Of a DNA stretch of 64,000 bases, positions 1 through 13,100 are shown one piece after another. The DNA comes from Tupaia tana (taxonomy: Eukaryota; Chordata; Mammalia; Scandentia; Tupaiidae), in the NCBI GenBank assembly GCA_026018925.1, contig JAKSZU010000009.1, positions 82,825,407 through 82,889,406 of the forward strand. The letters run 5' to 3'. The notes under the pieces were generated by a model. The model ran no database searches and was not told where the DNA came from. It saw only the letters and a program-made list of their open reading frames with translations. Within the stretch, counting starts at the first letter, position 1. The number at the start of each line of letters is the position of its first letter. The position numbers and the translations under genes are program-made.

Positions 1-927
1 TTGTTTATCTGGGAAAGTCCATGTCTTTTCTTCCCAAATGAACGATAACCTTGCTGGGTACAGGATTCTTGGTTGAAATTGCTTTTCCCTTAATACTTTG
101 AATATATTTTCCCATTCTCTCCTCGCTCGCATTGTTTCCGATGAGAGGTCTGCCGTTAGTCTGATGGGATACCCTTTGTAGGTAACTTGCCGTTTTTCTC
201 TTGCCAGTCTTAGTATCTTGTCTTTGTCTGTGGTTTTGGTCAATCTGGCTATAATGTGTCTTGGAGAAGATCTTCTTGGGTTGATTCTATTTGGGGTCCT
301 CTGTATTTCTTGGGACTGAATCTTTGAGTGTCTCTCCAGGTTTGGAAAGTTTTCTTGCAGGACTTCATGGAATAGATAATCAATGCCCTTATGAGTGTCT
401 TCACCTTCTGGGATGCTTATTATCTGGATGTTTGGACGTTTAATTGTATCTAGTACTTCTCGCATATTGTTCTCAAATTTTTGGGCCATTTTCTCAGTCT
501 TCATGGTGGATTTTGCTAGGCCAGCCACTTTCTCTTCTACATTTGAGATTCTATTTTCTGTATGATCTAGTCTGCTTTTAATACTTTCAAGGGAGATTTT
601 GACTTCTTGTATTATAGCCTTCATCTTTAACACTTCCATCTGATTCTTTTGTAAAGTGTGAAATTTCTCTTTTAGATCTTGCATGAATTTCCTCACCTCC
701 TGGAACTCTTCAACTACTTTCTCCTTCCTCTTCAGCAGTTCCTTGTCTCTCTTCTCTTCCATCTCTGTTAACTTTGCCATTATGAATGTTCTGAATTCTT
801 TATCAGACATTTCCATGATTTCCATTGAACTGTCTGTGAATGAAGAGGAGCTATGCTTTTCCCTTGTGGGAGAGGTATTTTCCTGCTTCCCCATATTTCT
901 TGTGGTCCTGCAGCAATTTCTAGTCAT
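1..927 (-). CDS. LINE-1 ORF1 protein, partial at window edge, uninterrupted
   Basis: Reading the minus strand from an ATG at 927-925 gives 309 codons with no stop before the window edge. L1 ORF1p is the RNA-binding, trimeric chaperone of the L1 ribonucleoprotein. A charged N-terminus with long heptad-like coiled coil covers about residues 40-150. The RRM core starts near residue 160 (RPNIQIISIPEG seen), and the C-terminal domain with REKRQVTYKG lies near residue 245. The second L1 at 35470 has a 322-residue ORF1 of the same layout, so roughly 30 C-terminal codons lie outside the window. The two copies differ at many positions, most in the N-terminal half, so they belong to different L1 lineages. 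Identity is certain from the side-by-side match; whether the outside part is also intact cannot be seen. Confidence 0.9.
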   Translation of the reverse strand, partial: MTRNCCRTTRNMGKQENTSPTREKHSSSSFTDSSMEIMEMSDKEFRTFIMAKLTEMEEKRDKELLKRKEKVVEEFQEVRKFMQDLKEKFHTLQKNQMEVLKMKAIIQEVKISLESIKSRLDHTENRISNVEEKVAGLAKSTMKTEKMAQKFENNMREVLDTIKRPNIQIISIPEGEDTHKGIDYLFHEVLQENFPNLERHSKIQSQEIQRTPNRINPRRSSPRHIIARLTKTTDKDKILRLAREKRQVTYKGYPIRLTADLSSETMRARREWENIFKVLREKQFQPRILYPARLSFIWEEKTWTFPDKQ

Positions 928-1149
928 CAGGTGAATGAGCAATTTATTCCGAAGCTTGGAAGTTCAATCTAAGGGTCAAGGAGTGTGCAGAAAACGAAAC
1001 AGAGGGAGGGAAACAATAACAAAAAGAGCAAAAAAAAAAGACAAGAAAAAGAGAAAAAATTAAATAAATCTAAAAAAAATTAATATTTAAAAAAAATTAA
1101 TTAAACACAAAAATCAGAAAAAGGCGTGGTGTGCATTCACGCCGCGTGA
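1..1149 (-). mobile_element. LINE-1, 5' part, antisense, runs off the left edge
   Basis: The element includes ORF1 and about 220 bp of 5'UTR (928-1149). The UTR is A-rich next to ORF1 and ends in a CpG-containing stretch around 1122-1145, which resembles the GC-rich patch at 35215-35240 in the full-length L1. The satellite begins at about 1150. The copy is therefore truncated within its 5'UTR relative to the 35-kb element, or was cut by array growth. No target duplication can be judged because the 3' end is outside. Confidence 0.85.
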
Positions 1150-4100
1150 AATGCCTAGATGGCAGAAGCCATAGAGCTGTCTGTTTCTTGAAGAAGGCCC
1201 ATTCTGTCCCCTATTGCCTCTCCTGGGTTGGGAGGGGGAGAGGGAATTATTAACAAGATAAAGGGCTAGGTAGGAGGGGCCAAAGGGCTCTGTAAAATGC
1301 CTCACCTTAAAGATTCTAAAAAGCAAAAATTAAAAAGAGAGAGAGAGAGAGGACAGAGACAGAGGTAGAGAGAGACAACGACAGGTAGAGACAGGAGACT
1401 TGAAAGAGGTCCTCCTACCAAACGAGTTTTTTACACTGGAGGCCCAGTTATCAGTGGGACAACTTCCTTTCAACCAAAATGCTTGGATGGCAGGAACCAT
1501 GGAGCTGTCTGTCATTGAGGAAGGCCCGTTCTATCCCCTTCTGCCTCAGCTGGGTTGGGAGGGGATGAGGGAATTATTAACAAGATAAAGGGCTAGTTAG
1601 GAGGGACAAAAGGGCTATGTAAAATGCCTCACCTTAGAGGATTCTAAAAAGCAAAAATTAAAGAAAGACAGAGAGAGAGAGGACAGAGACAGAGGTACAG
1701 AGAGACAAAGACAGAGATAAAAGACTTGAAAGGGGTCTTCCTAAAACACGAGTTTTGTATGCCAGAGGCCCATTTATCAGTGGGACATCTTCATTTCTCC
1801 CAAAACGCCTACATGACAGCAGCCATGGAGCTGTCGGTCCTTGAGGAAGGCCCGTTCTGTCCCCTTCTGCCTCAGCTGGGTTGGGAGGGAGAGAGGGAAT
1901 TATTAACAAGATAAAGGGCTAGGTAGGAGTGGCCAAAGGGCCCTGTAAAATGCCTCACCTTAAAAGATTTTGAAAAGCAAAAATTAAAAAGAGAGAGAGA
2001 GGACAGAGACAGAGGTAGAGAGAGACAAAGACAGATAGAGACAGGAGACTTGAAAGGGGTCTTCCTACCACATGAGTTTTGAATGCTGGAGGCCCAGTTA
2101 TCAGTGGGACTTCTTCCTTTCTCCCAAAATGCCTAGATGGCAGGAGCCATGGAGTTGTCTGTCTCATCAAGAAGGCCCGTTCTGTCCCTTTCTGCCACTC
2201 CTTGATTGGGAGTGTGAGCGGGAAATAATAAAAAGATAAAGGGCTATGTAGGTGGGACCAAAGGGCCCTGCAAAATGCCTCACCTTAAAAGATTCTAACA
2301 AGCAAAAATTAAAAAAAGAGAGAGAGAGAGGACAGAAACAGAGGAAGGGAGAGACAAATACAGATAGAGACAGGAGACTTGAAAGGGGTGTTCTTACCAC
2401 ACGAGTTTTTTATGCTGGAGGCCCAGTTATCAGTGGGACATCTTCCTTTCTCCTAAAATGACTAGAAGGCAGGAGCCATGAAGCTGTCTGTCTCTTAAGA
2501 AGGCCCGTTCTGTCCTCTTGTGCCTCTCCTTGGTTGGGAGGGAAAGAGGAAATTATTAACAAGAAAAAGGGCTAGGAAGGAGGGGCCAAAGGGCCCTTTA
2601 AAATGCCTCACCTTAAAAGAGTCTAAAAAGCAAAAACTAAGAAAGAGAGAGAGAGAAGACAGAGACAGGGGTAGAGAGAGACAAAGACAGATAAAGGCAG
2701 GAGACTTGAAAGGGGTCGTCCTACCAAAGGAGTTTTGTATGCTGGAGGCCCAGTCATTAGTGGGACATCTTCCTTTCTCCCAAAATGCCTAGATGGCAGG
2801 GGCTATGGAGCTGTCTGTCTTTGAGGAAGGCCCGTTCCCGTTCGGTCCATATCTTCCTCAGCTAGGATGGGTGGGGGAGAGGGAACTATTAACAAGATAA
2901 AGGGCTAGATAAGAGGGGCCAAAGGGCCCTGTAAAATGCCTCACCTTAAAACATTCAAAAAAGCAAAAATTAAAAAAAGAGAGAGAGAGAGGACAGAGAC
3001 AGAGGTAGAGAGAGACAAAGACAGATAGAGACAGGAGACTTGAAAGGGGTCTTCCTACCACACGAGTTTTTTACGCTGGAGGCACAGTTATCAGTGGGAC
3101 ATCTTCCTTTCTCCCAAAATGCCTAGATGGCAGGGGCTATGGAGCTGTCTGTCCTTGAGGAAGGCCAGTTCTGTCTCCTTCTGCCTCAGCTGGTTTGGGA
3201 GCGGGAGAGGGAATTATTAACAAAATAAAGGGCTAGGTAGGAGGAACAAAAGGGCCCTGTAAAATGACTCACCTTAAAAGATACTAAACACCAAAAATTA
3301 AAAAAATAGAGAGAGAGAAGACAGAGACAGAGGTAGAGAGATACGAAGACAGATAGAGACAGGAGACTTGAAAGGGGTCTTCCTACCACATGAGTTTTGT
3401 ATGTTGGAGGCCCAGTCATCAGTTGGACATCTTCCTTTCTCCCAAAATGCCTAGATGGCAAGAGCCATGAAGCTGTCTGCCCAAGAGGAAGGGCTGTTCT
3501 GTTCTGTCTGCCTCAGCAGGGTTGGGAGGGTCACAGGGAATCATTAACAAGATAAAGGGCTACGAAGGAGGGCCCAAAGGGCCCTGTAAAATGCCTAACC
3601 ATAAAAGATTCTAAAAAGTAAAAATAAAAAAAGAGAGAGGACAGAGACAGAGGTAGAGAGAGACAAAGACAGAGACAGGAGACTAGAAAGGGGTCTTTCT
3701 ACCACACGAGTTTTGTATGCTGGAGGTCCAGTTATCAGTAGGACATCTTCCTTTCTCCCAAAATGCCTAGATGGCGGGAGCCATGGAGCTGTCTGTCTCT
3801 TGAAGAAGGTCCATTCAGTCCCCTTCTGCCTCTCCTGGTTTGGGAGGGGGAGAGGAAATTATTAACAAGATAAAGGGCTAGGTAGGACAGGCCAAAGGGC
3901 CCTGTAAAATACATCACCATAAAAGATTCTACAAAACAAAAATTAAAAAAATAGAGAGAGAGAGAAGACAGGGACAGAGGTAGAGAGAGACAAAGACAGA
4001 TAGAAACAGGGCACTTGAAAGGGGTCTTCCTACCAAACGAGTTTTGTATGCTGGAGGCCCAGTTATCAGTGGGACAACTTCCTTTCTCCCATGAAGCTGT

Positions 4101-7100
4101 CTGTCTCTTGAAGAAGGCCCGTTCTGTCCCCTTCTGCCTCTCCTGGTTTGGGAGGGGGAGAGGGAATTATTAACAAGATAAAGGGCTATGTAGTTGGGGC
4201 CAAAGGGCCCTGTAAAATGCCTCACCTTAAAAGATTCTAAAAACGAAAAATTAAAAAAAGAGAGAGAGAGGACAGAGACAGAGGTAGAGAGAGACAAATC
4301 CAGATAGAGACAGGAGACTTGAAAGAGGTGTTCCTACCACATGAATTCTTTATGCTGGAGGCCCAGTTATCAGTGGGATATCTTCCTTTCTCCCAAAATG
4401 CCTAGATGGCAGGAGCCATGGAGCTCTCTGTCTCTTGAAGAAGACCCGTTCTGTCCACTTTTGCCTCTCCTGGGTTGGAAGGGAATGAGAAAATGATTAA
4501 CAAGATAAAGGGCTAGGTCGGAGGGGCCAAAGGGCCATGTAAAATGCCTCATCTTAAAAGATTCTAAAAAGCTAAAATTAAAAAACAGAGAGAGAGAGTG
4601 GGCAGAAACAGAGGTAGAGCGGGACAAAGACAGATAGAGACAGGAAACTTGAAATGGGTCTTCCTACCAAAGGAGTTTTGTATGCTGGAGGCCCAGTTAT
4701 CAGTGGGACATCTTCCTTTCTCCAAAAAAGCCTAGATGGCAGGAGCCATGGGACTGTCTATCCTTGAGAAACGCCAGTTCTGTCCCCTTCTGCCTCAGCT
4801 GGGTTGGGTGGGGGAGAGGGAATTATTAACAAGATAAAGTGCTAGATAGGAGGGGCCAAAGGGCCCTGTAAAATGCCTCACCTTAATAGATTCTAAAAAG
4901 CAAAAATTCAAAAAATAGAGAGAAGAGAGAGACAGAGGTAGAGGGAGACAAAGACAGATAGAGACAGGAGAATTGAAAGGGGTCTTCCTACCACATGAGA
5001 TATGTATACAGGAGGTGCAGTCATCAGTGGGACATCTTTCTTTCTCCCAAAATACATAGAAGGCAGGAGCCATGGAGCTGTCTGTCCTTGAGGAAGGCCC
5101 GTTCTGTCCCCACCTGCCTCAGGTGGGTTGGGAGGGGAAGAGGGAATTATTAACAAGATAAAGGGCTAGGTTGGAGTGGCCAAAGGGCCCTGTAAAATGT
5201 GCCACCTTTAAACATTCTACAAAGCAAAAATTAAAAAAATAGAGAGAGAGAAGAAAGAGACAAAGGTAGAGAAGAAGACAGATAGAGACAGGAGACTTGA
5301 AAGGGGTCTTCCTACCACATGAGTTTTGTATGCTGGAGGCCCAGTCATCAGTTGGACATCTTCCTTTTTCCCAAAATGCTTAGATGGCAGGAGCCATGAA
5401 GCTGTCTGTCTCTTGAAGAAGGCCCGTTGTGCCTACTTCTACCTCTCCTGGGTTGAGAGGGGGTGAGGGAATTATAAACAAGGTAGAGGTCTACGTAGGA
5501 GGGGCCAAAGGACCCTGTAAAATGCCTCACTTTTAAAGATTCTAAAAAGCAAAAATTAAAAAAAGAGAGAGAGAGAAGACAGAGACAGAGATAGAGATAG
5601 AAAAAGACAGATTGAGGCAGGAGACTTGAAATGTGTCTTCCTACAACACGAGTTTTGTATGCTGGAGGCCCAGTTATAAGTGGGATATCTCCTTTTCTCC
5701 CAAAATTCCTATATGGCAGGAGTGATGAAGCTGTCTGTCTCTTGAAGAAGGCCCGTTCTGTCCCCTTCTGCCTCTCCTGGTTTGGGACGGGGAGAGGGAA
5801 TTATGAACTAGATAAAGGACTATGTAGGTGGGTCAAAGGGCCCTGTAAAATACCTCACCTTAAAAGATTCTAAAAAGGAAAAATTAAAAAAAAGAGAGAG
5901 AGAGAGGACAAAGACAGAGTTAGAGAGAAACAAATCCAGATAGAGACAGAAGACTTGAAAGGAGTGTTCCTACCACATGAGTATTTTATGCGGGAGGCCC
6001 AGTTATCAGTGGGACATCTTCTTTTCTCCCCAAATGCCTAGATGGCAGGAGCCATAGAGCTGTATGTCTCTTGAAGAAGACCGGTTCTGTCCTCTTCTGC
6101 CTCTCCTGGGTTGGGAGGGAACTAGAAAATGATGAACAAGATAAAGGGCTAGGTAGGAGGGTCCAAAGGGCCATGTAAAATTTCTCACCTTAAAAGATTG
6201 TAAAAAGCTAAAATTAAAAAAAAAAAGAGAGAGAGTGGACAGAAACACAGGTAGAGAGAGACAAACACAGATAGAGACAAGATACTTGAAAAGGGGTCTT
6301 CCTACCATACGAGTTGTGTATGCTGGAGGCCCAGTCATCAGTGGGACATCTTCCATTCTCCCAAAATACCTAGATGACAGGAGCCATGGAGCTGTCTGTC
6401 CTTGAGGAAGGCCCATTTTGTCCCCTTCTGCCTCAGCTGTGTTGGGAGGGGATAGGGAACTATTAACAAGATATTGGGCTAGGTAGGGGGGGCCAAAGGG
6501 CCCTGTAAAATGACTCACCTTAAAAGATTCGAAAAAGGAAAAATTAAAAAAAGAGAGAGAGAGAGGACAGAGACAGAGGTAGAGAGAAACAAATCCAGAT
6601 AGAGACAGGAGACTTGAAAGGGGTGTTCCTACCACATGAGTTTTTTATGCTGGAGGCCCAGTTATCAGTGGGATATCTTCCTTTCTCCCAAAATGCCTAG
6701 ATTGCAGGAGCCATGGAACTGTCTGTCTATTGAAGAAGACCGGTTCTGTCCCCTTTTGCCTCTCTTGGGTTGGGAGGGAATGAAAAATGATTAACAAGAT
6801 AAAGGGCTAGGTAGGAGGGGCCAAAGGGCCATGTAAAATGCCTCACCTTAAAAGATTCTAAAAAACTAAAATTAAAAGAGAGAGAGAGAGAGAGAGTGGG
6901 CAGAAATAGAGGTAGAGAGAGACAAAGACAGATCGAGACAGGAGACTTGAAATGGGTCTTCCTACCAAAGGAGTTTTGTATGCTGGAGGCCCAGTTATCA
7001 GTGGGACATCTTCTTTTCTCCAAAAAAAGCCTAGATGGCAGGAGCCATGGGGCTCTCTATCCTTGAGGAAGGCCAGTTCTGTCCCCTTCTGCTTCAGCTG

Positions 7101-10100
7101 CATTGGGAGGGGGAGAGGGAATTATTAGAAAGATAAAGGGCTAGATAGGAGGGGCCAAAAGGCCCTGTAAAATGCCTCTTCTTAATAGATTCTAAAAAGC
7201 AAAAATTCAAAAAATAGAGAGAGAGAAGAGAGAGACAGAGGTAGAGAGAGACAAAGACAGAGACAGGAGAGTTGAAAGGGGTATTCCTACCACACGAGAT
7301 ATGTATGCAGGAGGCGCAGTCATCAGTGGGACATCTTTTTTTCTCCCAAAATACCTAGATGGCAGGAGCCATGGAGCTGTCTGTCCTTGAGGAAGGCCCG
7401 TTCTGTCCCCTTCTGCCTCAGGTAGGTTGGGAGGGGAGAGGGAATTATTTACAAGATAAAGGGCTACTGGGGAGGGGCAAAAGGATTCTGCAAAATGCCT
7501 CAACTTAAAAGATTCTAAAAAGCAAAAATTAAAAAATGAGAGAGAGAGAAGACAGAGACAGAGGTAGAGAGAAACAAAGAAGATAGTGATAGGAGACGTG
7601 AAAGTGGTCTTCTTACCACACGCCTTTTGTATGCTGGAGGCCCAGTCATCACTAGACATCTTCCTTTCTCCCAAAATACCGAGATGGCAGGGGCCATGGA
7701 GCTGTTTGTCCTAGAGGAAGGCCCATTTTGTCTCCTTCTGCCTCAGCTTGGTTGGGAGGGGAGAGGGAACTATTAACAAGATAATGGGCTAGGTAGGGGG
7801 GAGCCAAAGGGCCCTGTTAAATGCCTCACCTTAAAAGAATCTAAAAAGCAAAAATTAAAAAACGAGAGAGAGAGAGAGAGAGAGAGGACAGAGACAGAGG
7901 TAGAGAGAGACAAAGATAGATAGAGACAGGAGACTTGAAAGTGGTCTTCCTAATACACGTGTTTTGTATGCTGGAGGCCCAGTTATCAGGGAGACATCTT
8001 CCTTTCTCCCAAAATGCCTAAATGGCAGGAGCTATGGAGCTGTCTGTCCTTGAGGAAGGCCCGTTCTGTCCCCTTCTGCCTCAGCTGGGTTGGGAGGGAG
8101 AGAGGGAATTATTAACAAGATAAGGGCTAGGTAGCAGCGGCCAAGTTGCCCTGTAAAATGCCTCCCCTTAAAATATTCTAAAAAGCAAAAATTAAAAAAG
8201 AGAGAGAGAAAGGACAGAGACAGAGGTAGAGAGAGACAAAGACAGATGGAGGCAGGAGACTTGAAAGGGGTCTTCCTACCACAGGAGTTTTGTATGCTGG
8301 CAGCCCACTTATCAGTGGGACATCTTCCTTTCTCCCAAAATGCCTTGATGGCAGGAGCCATGGAGCTGACTTTCTCTTGAAGAAGACCCATTCTGTCCCC
8401 TTCTTCCTCTCCTGGTTTGGGAGGGGGAGAGGGAACTATTAACAAGATAAAGGGCTAGAGAGAGGGGGCCAAAGGGCCCTGTGAAATGCCTCACCTTAAA
8501 AGAATCTAAAAAGCAAAAATTAAAAAGAGAGAGAGAGAGAGGATAGAGACAGAGGTAAAGAAAAACAAAGACAGATAGAGACCGGAGACTTGAAATGGGT
8601 CTTCCTTCCAAAGGAGTTTTGTATGCTGGAGGCCCAGTCATCAGTGGGACATCTTCCTTTCTCCCAAAATACACAGATGGCAGGAGCTATGGAGCTGTAT
8701 GTCCTTGAGGAAGGCCCGTTCTGTCCCCTTCTGCGTCAGCTGTGTTGGGAGGGGGAGAGGGAATTATTAGCAAGATAAAGGGCTAGGTAGGAGAGGCCAA
8801 AGGGCCCGGTAAAATGACTCACCTTAAAAGATTCGAAAAAGCAAAAATTAAAAAAAGAGAGAGAAAGAGGACAGAGACAGACGTAGCGAGAGTCAAAGAC
8901 AGATAGAGACATGAGACTTGAAATGTGTCTTCCGACCACATGAGTTTTGTATGCTGGAGGCCCAGTTATCAGAGGGACATCTTCCTTTCTCCCAAAATGC
9001 CTAGATGGCAGGAGTCATGGAGCTGTCTGTCCTTGAGCAAGGTCATTTCTGTCCCCTTCTGCCTCAGCTGGGTTGGGGGGGGAGACCAATTATTAACAAG
9101 ATAAAGGGCTAGGTAGGAGGAGCCATAGGGCCCTGTAAAATGCCTCACCTTAAAAGATTCTAAGAAGCAAAAATTAAAAAGAGAGAGAGAGAGAGAGGAC
9201 AGAGACAAGGGTAGAGAGAGACAAAGACAGATAGAGACTGGAGACATGAAAGGGGTCTTCCTACCACACGAGTTTTGTATGCTGGAGGAGCAGTCATCAG
9301 TTGGACATCTTCCTTTCTCCCAAAATGCCTAGATGGCAGGAGCCATGGAGCTGTCTGTCTTTGAAGAAGGCCCATTCTGTCCTTTTCTGCCTCAGCTGGG
9401 TTGGGAGGGAGAGAGGGAATTATTAACAAGATAAAGGGCTAGGTAGGAGGGGCCAAAGGGCCCTGTAAAATGCCTAACTTTAAAAGATTCTAAAAAGCAA
9501 AAATTAAAAAAGGAGAGAGAGGACAGAGACAGAGGTAGAGAGAGACAAAGATAGATAAAGACAGGAGATTTGAAAGGGGACATCTTACCACATGAGTTTA
9601 GTATCCTTGAGGCCCACTTATCAGTGGGATATCTTCGTTTCTCCCAAAATGCCTATATGGATCTTCTTTTCCCCAAAATGTGTCTATGGCAGGAGCCATG
9701 GAGCTGTCTGTCCTTGAGGAAGGCCCGTTCTGTCCTCGTCTGACTCAACAGGGTTGGGACGGTCACAGGGAATTATTAACAAGATAAAGTGCTACGTAGG
9801 AGGGGCCAAAGGACCCTGTAAAATGCCTCAACATAAATGATTCTAAAAAGTAAAAATAAAAAAGAGAGAGAGAGGACAGAGACAGAGGTAGAGAGAGACA
9901 AAGACAAATAGAGACAGAAGACTAGAAAGGGGTCTTCCTACCACACGAGTTTTGTATGCTGGAGGTCCAGTTATCAGTAGGACATCTTCCGTTCTCCCAA
10001 AATGCCTAGATGGCAGGAGCCATGGAGCTGTCTGTCTCTTGAAGAAGGCCCATTCTGTTCCCTTCTGCCTCTCCTGGGTTGGGATGGGGAGAGGGAATTA

Positions 10101-13100
10101 TTAACAAGGTAAAGGGCTAGGTAGGAGGGGCCAAAGGGCCCTGTAAAATGTCTCACCTTAAAAGATTCTAAAAAGCAAAAATTAAAAAAGAGTGAGAGAA
10201 ATGACAGAGAAAGAGAAAGAGAGAGACAAAGACAGATAGAGACAGGAGACTTGAAAGGGGTCTTCCTACCACATGACTTTTGTATGCTAACGGCCCAGTT
10301 TTCAGTGGGACATCTTCCTTTCTCCCCAAATGCCTAGATGGCAGGAGTCATGGAGCTGTCTGTCTTTGTGGAAGGCCAGTTCTGTCCCCTTCTTTCTCAG
10401 CTGGGTTGGGAGTGGGAGAGGGAATTATTAACAAGATAAAGGGCAAGGTAGGAGTTGCCAAAGGGTCCTGTAAAATGTGCCACCTTAAAACACTCTAAAA
10501 AGCAAAAATTAAAAAAAATAGAGAGAGAGAAGACAGAGACAAAGGTAGAGAGAGCCAAAGACAGATAGAGACAGGAGACTTGAAAGGGGTCTTCCTACCA
10601 CTCGAGTTTTATATGCTAGAGGCCCAGTTATCAGAGGGATATTTTCCTTATTCCCAAAATGCCTAGATGGCAGGAGCCATGAAGCTGTCTGTCTCTTGAA
10701 GATGGCCCATTGTGTCCACTTCTACCTCTCCTGGGTTGGGAATTGGTGAGGGAATTATAAACAAGGTAAAGGTCTATGTAGGAGGGGACAAAGGGCCCTG
10801 TAAAATGCCTCACCTTTAAAGATTCTAAAAAGCAAAAATTAAAAAAGAGAGAGAGAGAAGACAAAGACAGAGATAGAGAGAGAACAAGACAGATTGAGAC
10901 AGGAGACTTGAAATGTGTCTTCCTACAACACGAGTTTTGTATGCTGGAGGCCCAGTTATGAGTGGGATATCTCCTTTTCTCCCAAAATGCCTATATGGCA
11001 GGAGCCATGAAGCTGTCTGTCTCTTGAAGAAGGCCCGTTCTGTCCCCTTCTGCCTCTCCTGGTTTGGGACGGGGAGAGGGAATTATTAACAAGATAAAGG
11101 GCTATGTAGTTGGGGCCAAAGGGCCCTGTAAAATGCCTCACCTTAAAAGATACTAAAAAGGAATAGTTAAAGAAAGAGAGAGAGAGAGGACAGAGACAGA
11201 GGTAGAGAGAGACAAATCCAGATAGAGACAGAAGACTTGAAAGGAGAGTTCCTACCACATGAGTATTTTATGCGGGAGGCCCAGTTATCAGTGGGACATA
11301 TTCCTTTCTACCAAAATGCCTAGATGGCAAGAGCCATGGAGCTGTCTGTCTCTTGAAGAAAACCGGTTCTGTCCCCTTCTGCCTCTCCTGGGTTGGGAGG
11401 GAAAGAGAAAATGATTAACAAGATAAAGGGCTAGGTAGGAGGGGCCAAAGAGCCCTGTATAATGCCTCACCTTAAAAGATTCTAAAAAGCAAAAATTAAA
11501 AAAATAGAGAGAGCGAATACAGAGACAGAGGTAGAGAGAGACAAAGAGAGATAGAGACAGGAGACTTGAAATGGGTCTTCCTTCCAAAGGAGTTTTGTAT
11601 GCTGGAGGTCCAGTTATCAGTGGGACATCTTCCTTTCTCCCTAAATGCGGAGATGGCAGGAGCCATGGAGCTGTCTGTCTCCTGAAGAAGGCCCATTCTG
11701 TCCCCTTCTGCCTCTCCTGGGTGGGAAGAGGGAGATGGAACTAATAACAAGATAAAGGGCTTGGTAGAGGGGGCTAAAGGTCCCTGTAAAATGCCTCACT
11801 TTAAAAGAATCTAAAGAGCAAAAATTTAAAAAAGAGTGAGAGAGAGGACAGAGACAGAGGTAAAGAGAGATAAGACAGATAGAGACAGGAGACTTGAAAA
11901 GGGTCTTCCTAACACACGAGTTTTGTATGATGGAGACCCAGTCATCAGTAGGGCATCTTCATTCTCTAAAAATACCTAGATGACAGGAGCCATGGAGCTG
12001 TCTGTCCTTGAGGAAGGCCCATTTGGTCCCCTTCTGCCTCAGCTGGGTTCGGAGGGGGTAAGGAACTATTAACAAGATAATAGGCTAGGTGGGGGGGAGG
12101 CAAAGGGCCTGGTAAAATGCCTCACTTTCAAAGAATCTAAAAAGCAAAAATTAAAAAGAGAGAGAGAGAGGACAGAGACAGAGGTAAAGAGAGACAAAGA
12201 CAGATAGAGAGTGGAGTTTTGAAAGGGGTCTTCCTACCACACGAGTTTTGTGTGCTGGAGGCCCAGTGATCAGTGGTACATCATCCTTTCTCTCAAAATT
12301 CCTAGATGACAGGAGCCATGGAGCTGTTTGTCTTTGAGCAAGGCCCGTTCTGTCTACTTCTGCCTCAGCTGGGTTGGGAGGGGGAGAAGGAATTATTAAC
12401 AAGATAAAGGGCTAGATAGGAGGGGTCATAGGGCCTTGTAAAATACCTCTCCTTAAAAGATTCTACAAAGCAAAAATTAAAAACAGAGAGAGAGAGAGGA
12501 CAGAGACAGACGTAGATAGAGACAAAGAAAGATAGAGACAGGAGACTTGAAAAGGGTCCTCCTACCACACGAATTTTGTATGCTGGAGGCCCAGTCATCA
12601 GTGGGATATCTTCCTTTTTCCAACAATACCTAGATAGCAGAAGCCATGGAGCTGTCTGTCCTTGAGGAAGGCCCGTTCTGTCCCCTTCTGTCTCTCCTGG
12701 GTTGGGAGGGGAGAGGGAATTATTACCAAGATAAAGGGCTAGGGAGGAGGGGACAAAGGGCCCTGTAAAATGCCTCACCTTAAAAGATTCTAAAAAGCAA
12801 AAATTAAAAAAACAGAGAGAGAGAGGACAGGGACAGAGGTAGAGAGAGACTCAGACAGATAGAGACAGGAGACTTGAGAGGGGTCTTCCTACCACATGCG
12901 TTTTGTATGCTCTAGGACCAGTCATCAGTGGGACATCTTCCTTTCTCCCACAATACCTAGATGGCAGAAACTATGGAGCTGTCTGTCCTTGAGGAAGGCC
13001 TTTTCTGTCCTCTTCAGCCTCTCCTGGGATGAGAGGGGCATAAGGAATTTTTAAGAAGATAAAGGGCTACATAGGAAGGGCGAAAGGGCCCTCTAAAATG

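Noticed and set aside
6006-6635. 209-codon open frame on the minus strand of the satellite, and many similar 60-150-codon frames rich in Leu/Ser
   Set aside because: They arise because the purine-rich strand has few antisense stops. The period is not a multiple of three, frames change from monomer to monomer, and no protein family is recognisable.
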